From an uncultured Chromatiaceae bacterium (GTDB lineage: Bacteria; Pseudomonadota; Gammaproteobacteria; Enterobacterales; Alteromonadaceae): DNA of 45,588 nucleotides. Both the position numbers and the translations under genes were made by a program. The notes under the pieces were generated by a model. It searched no databases, was not told the origin of the DNA, and worked only from the letters and a program-made list of their open reading frames with translations. Below are positions 34,441-44,600 of this stretch, piece by piece. Every line of letters starts with the position of its first letter. Positions within the stretch are counted from its first letter, which is position 1. Location of the stretch: NCBI GenBank assembly GCA_937978655.1, contig CALJUX010000045.1, positions 1-45,588 of the forward strand, given 5' to 3'.

Positions 34441-34470
34441 AAGGCCGGCAATATGCCGGCCTTGGTTATT
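34441..34470. terminator. Hairpin between convergent lpxO and M61 genes
   Basis: Perfect 9-bp arms AAGGCCGGC (34441-34449) and GCCGGCCTT (34455-34463) with loop AATAT, followed by GGTTATTTT. It is 28 bp after lpxO and 24 bp from the convergent gene stop, so it may serve both strands. Confidence 0.75.
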
Positions 34471-34486
34471 TTGCCGCAGTGCGGTG

Positions 34487-36295
34487 TTACAGCGTCTTCG
34501 CCCCCAACCAGGCGTCCCGGCGTTTCACGCTGGCACGGCTGGCTTTGGCGTCTGGCGTCAGCGTTAACTCCGGATCAGCCGCGACGGTGATCTGCACAGT
34601 CTGCTCGCGGTCAAAACGACGCAGGGTCAGCGCCAGGACATCACCGGGCCGCGCCGCTTTTAACGCAATGTCGACATCCTCCGGAGTGCGCAAACGTACC
34701 GCCCCCAGCTGCAGTAATAAATCACCGTCCGTGACACCGGCACTGGCCCAGGGGCTGCCATCGCGGCTGACACTTTGCACCTGAACCGCATCACCAAAGG
34801 TCGCCAGACTTAAAACACCAAGCCAGGCTTTGTCAGGCTGCGCCGGGCTCAGATCCAGCCCCATCTGCGCAAATAACGCGGCAAAATCCGGCAACGCCGG
34901 GCCCTGAATACTGTCACGGAAAAACGCAGCGGCAAAATCAGCATCACCGCTGACTTCCGCTAACGCCTGCTGAATATCGGCCAGCTGATAAGGCTGTTGC
35001 GGTTTACCAAAACGTTGCCACATCAGCCGCATCAGTGCGTCTAAATCGGTGTCGTAGCGGGTGCGTAACGTCAAATCCAGCGCCAGTGCCACCACTTCGC
35101 CATAGGTGTAGTAAGACAGGAAATGATTGCCGTAGTTGGTTTTATCCACCGCCACGCCGGCATCAACAAATACCGCCTGCTGGCTGACAGCTGCCGGGCC
35201 TGACCAGCGCCGCGCCGGCGTCTGTAAGGTTTGATTCAGCGCTTTGCTGATTTTTCCGAGGTAAGTGTCCAGGTCAAAATGGCTGGCACGCTTGAGCGCC
35301 AGTTTGCCGTAATAGTTGGTAAAACCTTCGGCAAACCACAAGGCGTCACTCATATTGGTCTGGCTGTAATCAAAAGGCTCGAGGTTTTTCGGCCGGATCC
35401 GTTCGACGTTCCAGGCGTGAAAAAACTCGTGGGAAATTGTCTCAATCTGGTCAAAACCGGCCTGCGCCAGCGAGTTTGCGCTGCTCAGCACTGTGGAATT
35501 GCGGTGCTCCATGCCATCACCGTCCGCATCCGGCAGATAGTCGGCGATAAAAGTGTACCGCTGGTTGGCAAAATCCGGCAGCTCGCCAAAAATCGCCTGC
35601 TGTTGACGCACCACAGCACGGGTTTTCTCCAATAAAACGTTGGCTTCATCCTTTGTGCCGGTGTGATGCAGCGCCAGCTCAAGCTGATAGGTTTTACCAG
35701 CCGACGGCTGGCTGAAGCTCAGCAGCTGATGCGCACTGATCTCCAGCGGACTGTCCATCAGATAATCCAGATCCGGCGCGACAAAACTGCCGTCGGCCTG
35801 CGGATACAACTGCGTCGCCGCACGCCAGCCGGCCGGTACTGTGTGCAGCGTTAATGTCGCAGCCTGCGCCCGCAGTGCCGGCGCGAACAAAAAAGTGGCC
35901 GGCATATTCAGATGGGCGTGACGGCTGTTGATCTGGTTGTAAGTGCCGTCGGCGTGATTGCCAAACAACAGATAACTGACCAGTACTTCGCCCTGATGGC
36001 CACTGACCTGCCAGCTGGTAGGACTGAGACGCTGTAACGGCAACGGGTTGCCCTGCGCGTCCAGCGCTTTGATGGCATAGATGTTTTTAGCAAAGTCGTG
36101 GCGGGCATAACGACCGGGCGACGCCGACGCCATTTGCAGCACTAATGGCTCCGGACTCTGGCTGACAAACCGCGCTTTGACCATCAGCTGATGGCGATCA
36201 TGTCCCGCCAAATCCAGCTGGTAATGGCTGTCGGCCGCCGCCGGTATACTCAAACCCGCCAGCCCCAACGCCAGCGTCAAACGATGTAACAACAT
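34487..36295 (-). CDS. M61-family peptidase with PDZ domain
   Basis: Zinc metallopeptidase of family M61 (glycyl aminopeptidase type), 602 residues, exported. AGAAGGA precedes ATG 36295. The signal peptide is about 1-22 (LTLALGLAGLSIPAAAD). An N-terminal beta domain (about 25-180) leads to the catalytic domain, with HEFFH at residues 289-293 and the third zinc ligand Glu323 in WFAEGFTNYYG. YNQINSRHAHLNMPATF and WNVERIRP are also typical. A PDZ domain lies near the C-terminus (about 490-575), with DGDLLLQLGAV as the carboxylate-binding strand area. It probably trims peptides with N-terminal Gly or Ala in the periplasm. The physiological substrate is unknown. Confidence 0.9.
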   Translation of the reverse strand: MLLHRLTLALGLAGLSIPAAADSHYQLDLAGHDRHQLMVKARFVSQSPEPLVLQMASASPGRYARHDFAKNIYAIKALDAQGNPLPLQRLSPTSWQVSGHQGEVLVSYLLFGNHADGTYNQINSRHAHLNMPATFLFAPALRAQAATLTLHTVPAGWRAATQLYPQADGSFVAPDLDYLMDSPLEISAHQLLSFSQPSAGKTYQLELALHHTGTKDEANVLLEKTRAVVRQQQAIFGELPDFANQRYTFIADYLPDADGDGMEHRNSTVLSSANSLAQAGFDQIETISHEFFHAWNVERIRPKNLEPFDYSQTNMSDALWFAEGFTNYYGKLALKRASHFDLDTYLGKISKALNQTLQTPARRWSGPAAVSQQAVFVDAGVAVDKTNYGNHFLSYYTYGEVVALALDLTLRTRYDTDLDALMRLMWQRFGKPQQPYQLADIQQALAEVSGDADFAAAFFRDSIQGPALPDFAALFAQMGLDLSPAQPDKAWLGVLSLATFGDAVQVQSVSRDGSPWASAGVTDGDLLLQLGAVRLRTPEDVDIALKAARPGDVLALTLRRFDREQTVQITVAADPELTLTPDAKASRASVKRRDAWLGAKTL

Positions 36296-36658
36296 GGAAG
36301 TCCTTCTGCAGTGTTTGCAATCTGTGTATTGGGTTGCCTGACCACAGGCCTCGCCCGGCGGGCCCAAAGCGCCTGCACCATCGCAAGTCAGCGCCTCAGT
36401 TCAGTAAATCACAGCAAGCCCCTGAGCCGCAAAGTAATTCAGCTCAGGACCACTGATATTTGGCCGAATCCGGACTATTGCACGGAAGCTGTTGATCTGC
36501 ATCAAGTCTTTCCGGCTCAAAGTCCCAAAGACGCGTAGCTTCGTCTACACTTTGTAGACAAATTTATTGCTGCCGCGGTTCCGCCTGTGCCCATCTGCGG
36601 CAGAACTGCGTCAGCACCCATCTGAAGTTACAGATCCACCCATGGAGACAGTCATTTT
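36296..36658. promoter_or_regulatory. Divergent M61/PAS promoter region
   Basis: This 363-bp gap has no gene. The clearest element is a perfect inverted repeat, GTCTAC (36543-36548) and GTAGAC (36554-36559), around ACTTT, about 100 bp before the PAS gene. No clear sigma28 promoter was found, although the next two genes are chemotaxis-type. GGAG (36644-36647) is the PAS gene ribosome site. Confidence 0.45.
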
Positions 36659-37174
36659 ATGCGCACACATCCGCCGCTAACCGGCCGGGAGATTAGTCTG
36701 GACGACGATTCGTTTATCGTCACCAAAACGGATTTGCAGGGCATCATCAGCTACGCCAACCGCACCTTTATGCAAATTTCTGGTTATCGTGAAACCGAGT
36801 TACTGGGGCAGCCACAAAACATTGTCCGCCATCCTGACATGCCTAAAGGCCTGTTTAAGCTGTTGTGGCAACAGATCGCTGCCGGCGAAGAGTGTTTTGC
36901 TTACGTCAATAACCGCGCTAAAAACGGCGATAATTATTGGGTATTTGCCAATATTTCCCCGGTGTTTGACGCACAGCGCCGCCACACCGGTTATTTTTCC
37001 TGCCGGCGTAAACCACAACGCAGCGCCGTTGAGAAAGTGCTGCCGTTTTATCAGCAAATGCGACAGATCGAACAACAACATCCGACCGACCGTGGCGAAC
37101 ACTCAATGCGCTGGTTCATCCAAACCGTAGAAAAGGACTTTGGCAGTTATGAAAAATTTGTTCTGGGGCTCTAA
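36659..37174 (+). CDS. Aer/CetB-like PAS redox-sensor protein
   Basis: Soluble PAS-domain protein of 171 residues. The PAS core (about 20-115) carries the Aer-type pattern: IISYANRTFMQISGY, then LLGQPQNIVRHPDMP, then NRAKNGDNYWVFANISP. In Aer these residues form an FAD pocket that reports redox state. There is no membrane segment, HAMP or transducer domain, unlike one-piece Aer. The downstream gene supplies exactly these parts and overlaps by 26 bp, so the two form a split receptor like Campylobacter CetB/CetA. The helical C-terminus (about 120-171) may contact the partner. FAD binding is inferred from the motif. Confidence 0.88.
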   Translation: MRTHPPLTGREISLDDDSFIVTKTDLQGIISYANRTFMQISGYRETELLGQPQNIVRHPDMPKGLFKLLWQQIAAGEECFAYVNNRAKNGDNYWVFANISPVFDAQRRHTGYFSCRRKPQRSAVEKVLPFYQQMRQIEQQHPTDRGEHSMRWFIQTVEKDFGSYEKFVLGL

Positions 37175-38609
37175 ATTTGCACTGCTACTGACCAGCTTTA
37201 ACCTGATCCTGCTGGTCATCCTCAGCCTGAACAGCATCAGCGCTGTGCCCTGGTTTGCGTCCTGGGGTTTATTAGCGCTGACCACCATCGGCAGCATACT
37301 GGCGTTTCGTCGCATCGCAGTGCCGCTGCGGGTGTTGCAACAAATTCGCGACATCCTGAAAAGCGCGCGCGACGGCGATTTCAGCGCCCGGATCACGCAG
37401 GTCCCCAATATGGGTGAAGTCGGCCAGGTGGCCTGGGAGGTCAACGAAATGTTTGACCAGCTGGAAACCTATTTCCGTGAAGTCGCCACCACTTTTGCCC
37501 GGGTCGAACAGGAACGCTTTGGCCGGCCGGCACAAGCCAGTGGCATGTCGGGCGGCTTTCGGCAGTCGCTGCTGGATATCAACAAAGCTATCGAACACGT
37601 CGAGCAGAATTATCGTAATGTGGTGAAGAACCGGCTGCTGTCATCGATGCAATCGCTGAATGCCGGCAATACCAAAAGCAATTTGCAAATGACCCAACAG
37701 GATCTGTCACAAATTACCGAACAAATTATCAATATCGGGCAGATCGCCACCGCAACTGCAGAGCGAGCCACCGACAGTAGTGCCACCATCAGCCAGGTGA
37801 TGGACAGTTTTGCGGTTAACAAACAGCTGACTGAGCAAAGCCGGAACGCAGTGGTGGAACTGAACGCGATGGGGGCGCAAATTAATGGCATTCTGGATTT
37901 GATTGGCACTATTGCTGATCAAACCAATCTGCTGGCACTGAATGCGGCTATAGAAGCAGCGCGGGCCGGTGAACACGGCCGGGGTTTTGCGGTCGTAGCC
38001 CAGGAAGTGAAAACCCTGGCGGAACACACCAAAAAAGCCACCGGTGATATTAACCAGGTGGTCGGGCAGTTCCAGCGTCAGAGTGAAGGCATTTTGCAGC
38101 ATCAGCAACAGCTCAGTAACAGCGCCGGTCAGATGATGCTGCAGCTGGAATCGATGCAACAGAGTTTTGTCGCACTGGCGGTTAATGCCGAAAATGCGCA
38201 ACAGGAAGTGCAAAAAGCCCGCATCACTACTTTTACATCGCTGGTGAAAGTCGACCACATCGTTTATAAACAAAATGCCTATGCCGCGTTTAACGCTGGC
38301 ACCCAAAGCCAGGAAGCCACTGCGGTCCGGGTGAACCATCACAACTGCCGGATGGGTAAATGGTATCAGGGCGACGGACAACGCTTGTTTGGCCATTTAC
38401 CCAGTTATCGTGCGCTGGAGCTGCCGCATCAGCAAGTGCACCAGAGTGTGCATCAGATGCTGGATTCCATCGACCTGGACTGGCAACTCGAAGCAGAAGT
38501 ACAAGCGCACATTATGCAATGCTACAACCAGATGGAGACGGCCAGCCAGGCGGTGTTTGTCGGCTTAAATACGCTGCAGCAGGAAGCGCAGGCTGAATAT
38601 CAGGCTTAA
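37149..38609 (+). CDS. CetA-like transducer with C-terminal CZB zinc domain
   Basis: Chemotaxis transducer of 486 residues without a ligand domain. The two N-terminal membrane segments (about 5-27 and 32-50) form a short hairpin with almost no periplasmic loop. A HAMP-like domain (about 52-105) and the conserved signalling tip (DQTNLLALNAAIEAARAGEH, about 258-277) follow. The C-terminal CZB zinc-binding domain is complete: His370 in HIVY, Cys400 in NCRMGKW, and His427/His431 in HQQVH. ATG 37149 overlaps the PAS gene by 26 bp. CZB domains bind zinc and can react to hypochlorite through the Cys. The pair would thus join a redox input to a zinc or oxidant input. Confidence 0.9.
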   Translation: MKNLFWGSKFALLLTSFNLILLVILSLNSISAVPWFASWGLLALTTIGSILAFRRIAVPLRVLQQIRDILKSARDGDFSARITQVPNMGEVGQVAWEVNEMFDQLETYFREVATTFARVEQERFGRPAQASGMSGGFRQSLLDINKAIEHVEQNYRNVVKNRLLSSMQSLNAGNTKSNLQMTQQDLSQITEQIINIGQIATATAERATDSSATISQVMDSFAVNKQLTEQSRNAVVELNAMGAQINGILDLIGTIADQTNLLALNAAIEAARAGEHGRGFAVVAQEVKTLAEHTKKATGDINQVVGQFQRQSEGILQHQQQLSNSAGQMMLQLESMQQSFVALAVNAENAQQEVQKARITTFTSLVKVDHIVYKQNAYAAFNAGTQSQEATAVRVNHHNCRMGKWYQGDGQRLFGHLPSYRALELPHQQVHQSVHQMLDSIDLDWQLEAEVQAHIMQCYNQMETASQAVFVGLNTLQQEAQAEYQA

Positions 38610-38631
38610 AACGCCGTTGGCCGGATAAAAA

Positions 38632-38660
38632 AGCCGCGCTGTACAGCGCGGCTCCTTTTT
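38632..38660. terminator. Bidirectional terminator
   Basis: Perfect 11-bp arms AGCCGCGCTGT (38632-38642) and ACAGCGCGGCT (38643-38653) are followed by CCTTTTT on the plus strand and preceded by a run of A on the other side. It separates two convergent genes, ending the transducer on one strand and the adhesin on the other. Confidence 0.88.
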
Positions 38661-38689
38661 ACAGCACACCGGTCCACCGGTGGTCAGCG

Positions 38690-41600
38690 TCAAAAGCGGT
38701 AACTGGCGGTCAGCTGGATCACCCGCACATTTTCCGGTTCCAGCGCAAACTGTTGCCAGGCAATACCGGCGCTCCAGTGCGCATCATGTAAATATTGCAG
38801 GGCCAGCCCGTAATAAATATCGGTGCCATCTGTGTCGCTGCGCAGCGTAGTGCCGTTCAGGGTACTTTCAATATCACTTTGCCAGGCAATCATCCCGAGC
38901 GGCAGCTGCAGGCGCCAGCCATATTGTTGCCACAGGCCAATCCGCGCCCCGCTATAGATGCCATCGCCCAGCACCGGAGTCAGGCTTTGCACCGCCTGAT
39001 GGTACTGGGCCGGCGTCAGGGTGCTGGCTGACAACGCCACGCCGGCTTCGCCAAATGACTGATAGCCGAGTTCCAGATCAAGACGTTCGAACCACTGGTA
39101 CTGCACACTGAGGCTCAGCGCGGTATCACTGTCGTCGATCGGCCCGATACTGCCGGGCGGCACGCTGATTTGCAGTTTTGTCAGCGTATGATCCGCCTTG
39201 CTCTGCCCTGCGCCGAGCTGTACCTGCCAGTCTCCGGCCTGGACCAGCCCAGACCACGGCAGGAGCAGCAGCAGGCCATAACGGCGGGCGGCCGCCAACA
39301 ATGCCAGCGCCGCCAGCCACAGACCTGAGCCAGCGCCACCGGACGACTTGTTGTTGACCGTGACAGTCTGATACGCCGTCACTGTCACCGTCACCTGGCC
39401 ACTGGCTTCGCCGCCAAAGCCGTCGCTGATGCGATAGCTGATGGTATCTGCGCCATTAAAGCCGGCTTTGGGCGTATAACGCAGCCGGTTATCACTGTCG
39501 ATAGTGACAGTACCTGTCAGGGCGCTGGCGCTGATCACCTTCAGCGGGTCATTGTCCGCATCGGTATCGTTGCCAAGCACGTTGATACTGACCGCACTGC
39601 GATCATCAGTGGCCGCGGTGTCGGCAGCGGCGACCGGAGCATTGTTCAGCCGCACTGTGACTGTCAGTTCGCTGCTGGCCGTGCCCCCTTTGCCGTCGGC
39701 GATGCTATAGACCACCACGTCGGTGCCAATATAATCTTTTGCCGGTGTGTAGGTCAGCGCGCCGTCGGTACCGATACTGACAGTGCCAAAATTCGCCACC
39801 GCCTGGCTGACGCTCAGCGTGTCATTGTCAGCATCGGTGTCGTTGGCCAGCACTTTCACCACGACAGCCTGATTCATCCGGGTTGTTGCCGTGTCAGCTT
39901 TCGCCACCGGCAACTGATTACTGCTGACCGGCACTGCGACACCACCCGGGTCGACGATAGCTGCGTTGGCAATACCGTCCGCATCATTCGGCCCGCCGTC
40001 TTCGACTGTCACCTGCACACACCAGTGACCGGCGGTTAAACCCGGTGTATAAGCCGCATCGCCGGGCGGCGGACAGAAGCCACGTTCGCCAGGCGCACTG
40101 CGGATCGTATTTTTGCTGTCGATGACAAAATTCATCCACCCTCTGCGGCTGGAGTATTTACGGTACACCGCACCGGTCGGGATCGGCTCGGCTTGCGGGA
40201 AGCTTACCTGATAAACGTGTCCGGTCTGAGGCAGGTTGAAGGCGATAAAATCGAAAACTCCACCGATATTACGGGCAGAAGTGTCGAGTACAAGTTCATT
40301 GGTCGTCAGCTGCAAGCCACCACTACTGGCTACAATCGACTGTTGACCACGACGCAGACAAGCACCCGGTTCACCTTCGACCAGGAACGCCTGTTGTTCA
40401 GTATCGGCTTCAGGCACCACGTTACATGCACTGCTGCGGTCCTTGTAATCCGGCAGACCATCACGGTCTTCGTCAGCAAAGCCTTCCAGATTATCCGGGA
40501 TCAGGTCACCATCGCTGTCATTACTGCCCAGCACCGGCAATGAAGGCTGCACCACCAAATACAACTGCGCCGTGGCACTTTTCTCCGGGCTGCCAGTATC
40601 GGTTGCGGTCACTGAGACCGGATACACCCCTGGTTCGACAGTGGACGGGTTAAAAGTCCGGCTGTTGGCAGTACTGCCCGCTAACGGCAACGAAGATTGC
40701 CAGACCAGGCTCAGCACATCAGTGGCGTTGGCATCCGTCGCCAACGCGCTCAGCGTGACAACACCGTCGGTGCGGCTCACCGTCAGCCGGTTTTCGCCTT
40801 GTTGGCTTGAGTTCAGGCTCAATACCGGTGCGACGTTGGTTTCGGTGATCTGGATGGTGGTACTGCGCTGCGATCCGGCATTCACTCCGGAAAGTGCGAT
40901 AACGATCGTCTCGCCGCTATCCACGACTGCGTCTTCCAGCACATCAAACTGCAGATTGGCGCTCTCCCCACTGCTGATTTCCACTGTTCCGCTAGTCAGC
41001 GTATGGTCATTACCCCCTGCCGTGCCGGACACCGTATACGGCACTTGTACCGGATACTGCGCGGCCGGACCGTTCAGCTTCACTTCAACGCTGACGCTAC
41101 TGCCTTCGCTGGCCACCTGATCTTTACTCAGCGACACCAGCGGATTGACCCGTACTTGCTGCACCTTAGTGGCGGTATTGTTATTTGCATCAGTGGCCTG
41201 CCAATACACTTTATGGTGACCCGGCGCAAAAAACAGGGAGCCGTTCACCAGCGACACGCGTAAACGCCGGCCATCCTTATCCACAGCCGTTGCAGTGCCA
41301 AGCTGTACCCGGGTATATAAGGCTGTGGCATTGACTTCAACATCGGCCGGCACTGTGATGACAGGCAGCTGATCGTTGGCAGCGCCGGTGATCGTCAGGC
41401 TGACCGCCGCAGTTGCCAGGCCTTTTTTGCCATCACTGACGCTGTATCTGAGTTCAACCGGACCGCTGTATTGTGCCGGTGCGGTATAACTCAGGCTGCC
41501 TCCGCTGACCGCGACGCTGCCTACCGAAGCAGTAGCACCTGCCAGCGTCAGTGTGTCGCCATCAACATCTTTGTCATTGCCAAGCACGCTCAGCACGTAC

Positions 41601-44600
41601 TGGTCATTGCTGCTGCGGGCTTGACTCAGCACGTCGTCCACGGCCAGCGGTGCATCGTTTACCGCAGTCACGCTGAAACTGTAGGTTGCTGCAGCTGAAG
41701 TTAAACTGGCGTCTTTCACCACAAAACTCAGGCTGTCCGGGCCGTTGTAGTCTTTATTTGGCGTGTAAAGCCAGGCATCACCACTCTGGCTGACGCTGCC
41801 ATGTTCCGGGCCACTCTGCACCTGTACGGTCAGGGTGTCGCCATCCACATCGGTGCCGCCCAGCACAAAACTGGCCGGCTCGTCTTCATTTAGTGTGCTG
41901 CTGCCGGCACTGGCCACTGGTGCGGTATTGCCAATAACCTGCAGGTTAAATGCCGCCAGACTGGCGCTGAGTTTGCCATCGCTGACACTAATCACGATAC
42001 CGCTGGTGGTGCCGGCGTCGGTTTGTGCCGGTGTGCCACTGAGGCTGCCGTTGCTGGCATCAAAACTGGCCCAGCCGGGTTTATTGCTGATGCTGAAGGT
42101 CAGTTTGTCCGCGGCGTTGGGGTCTGACGCTGTCGGCATGAAGCTGTACGCCGCGCCGGCTTTCACCGTTGTGGCCGGGCTGCCACTGATCTGCGGTGCT
42201 TTGTTGCCACTTTGCACTGTGATACTGAACGCCGGCAGGCTGGCCGTGGCTTCGCCGTCACTGACGCTAATCACAATACTGCCGCTGCTGCCCACGTCGG
42301 TTTCCGCCGGAGTACCGCTTAATGTACCGGAACTGGTGCTAAAACTGGCCCAGCCCGGCACACCGCTGGCGCTGAAAGTCAGCGTAGTGCCGGCATCCGC
42401 ATCAGTCGCCGCTGGCGCAAAGCTATAGGCGATACCTGCGGTAGCACTGGTCCCAGGGCTACCAGAGATCAGCGGTGCTGTGTTCAGACTTCTTGGCACC
42501 ACAGCATTGGACGCCGCAGAAGCGCCGCCAGTGCCGGCTGAATTGGTGGCGGTGACCGTAAAGGTATAACTCTGCCCTGTGGTCAGGCCGGTAATGGTCG
42601 CCGGCGAACCCGCAACCGTCAGCGGCGTGCCCGCCGGCGTGCGGTTGATGGTGTATCCGGTAATAGCCGCGCCGCCATTTGAGACTGGCGCAGTGAAGGT
42701 CAGACTGACACTGGTCGCTCCTGTCACTGTGGCAGTGCCTATCACCGGCGCGCCCGGTACCACCGCATTCACCGCGAAACTCTGGCTGACCTGTGTGGCC
42801 GCCAGATAACTGCCATTGCCGGCCTGATCGGCGTTAATAGTACAGGTACCGGCCGTAACAAAGGTCAGCGCGCCACCACTGGTCACAGTACAAACGCTGG
42901 TGGTCGACGACGTGAACGTTACCGGCAGTGTTGAGCTGGCTGTTGCAGTTAAGGTTGGCGTGGTGCCGAAATTCTGCGCGCCCGGGTCGTTAAAGGTAAT
43001 GGTCTGTGCCCCTTTCGGTGTGACACTGTTGGACGCCGCAGAAGCAGGGCCATCACCCACACCATTCACTGCCTGCACGGTGAAGGTATAGGCCTGGCTA
43101 TTGGTCAGTCCGCTGACAATCGCGGGTGAACCCGCCACACTTAATGGCGCAACATGCGCCGGATTCGTCGTCACGATATAACCGGTGATGTTGCTGCCGC
43201 CATTGCTGGCCGGAGCGGTAAAAGCAACACTGGCCTGCGTATTCCCTGCCGTTGCCGTGACCGCCGTGGGCGCCCCCGCCAGCACCGCGTTGACCATAAA
43301 ACTCTGACTGACCTGTGACGCCGGCAGGAAACTGCTGTCACCGGCCTGATCGGCATTAATAGTACAAGTGCCGGCGCTGACAAAGGTCAGCACGCCACCA
43401 CTGGTCACAGTACAGACACCGGTGGTGGACGACGTAAAGGTCACCACATATGCCCCGCCGGCTGATGAGCTGGCGGTCAGCGTCGGCGAAGTGCCAAAGT
43501 TCTGGGCATTTGGATTGTTGAACGTGATGGTCTGCGGCGCGGCCGGAGTCACGGCGTTTGATGCCGACGACGCCGCGCTGATGCCACCGGTGCTGGTGGC
43601 CGTCACGGTGAAGGTATAAGCCACACCGTTGCTCAGGCCGTTTACAGTAATAGGGGATGCCGCACCGGTGCCGGTAAGTCCGCCCGGGCTGGAGGTCACA
43701 GTGTAACTGGTAATAGCGGCGCCGCCGGTATTGCCAGGCGCCGAGAAGGTGACAGACGCATTGGTATTGCCCGCAGTTGCAGTGCCGATCGTTGGTGCAC
43801 CTGGCGCTGCCGCCGTAACACTAAAAGTCTGTACTACTGTTGCGGCTGCATTAAAGCTGGCGTTGCCGTTCTGATTGGCATGGATAGTACAACTACCGGC
43901 AGAAACAAAAGTCAAAGCACCACCAGAAGTCACAGTACAAACACCGGTCGTGACCGAGCTGAACGCCACGGTTAAGGTTGAATCCGACGTTGCCGTTAAT
44001 GTCGGCGTGCTGCCAAAGCTCAGTGCGCCCGGATTGGCAAAAGTAATGGTTTGGTTCGCTTTAGGCGTTACCGCAGAGCTGGCGGCGGATGCGGCACTGG
44101 TACCAATCGCATTGGTCGCCGTCATGGTAAAGGTGTAAGCAGTACCGTTAGTCAGTCCAGATACAGTGATAGGCGATGTGGTGAAACCATTCCCACCCGC
44201 AGTGATCCCACCAGGACTCGAAGTGACGGTGTAACCGGTAATCGCCGAACCGCCATTATTACCCGGTGCGAAAAATTCCACACTGACCTGGCCATTGTCC
44301 GGGATCACCATGTCGATGATCGGTGCATCCGGCGCAGTCGGTATTGCAACGGTATGAGTACTGCCGCTGGAGTAGGCCGGTGGGCCGCTATTGCCGGCGG
44401 CATCGCTGATATTGGTCGAACTATTCAGGTTAAGTTTAATAGTGCCGTTGCCGCTGATACTGCTCACGGTCACAGTAACACTGGAACCACTGTTGGCGAC
44501 GCCTGGGGAGATAGTACCGGCAGCGGTGCCTGTGGTGCCAAGCGCAAAGTCATCGGTCGAAATGCCTGTCACCGACTCAGCAAAATTCACCGTGAAATCG

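Noticed and set aside
42491..44344. Repeats as a CRISPR array
   Set aside because: The repeats are long, in frame and protein-coding (FN3 and Cys-pair domains), without short constant repeats and unique spacers.
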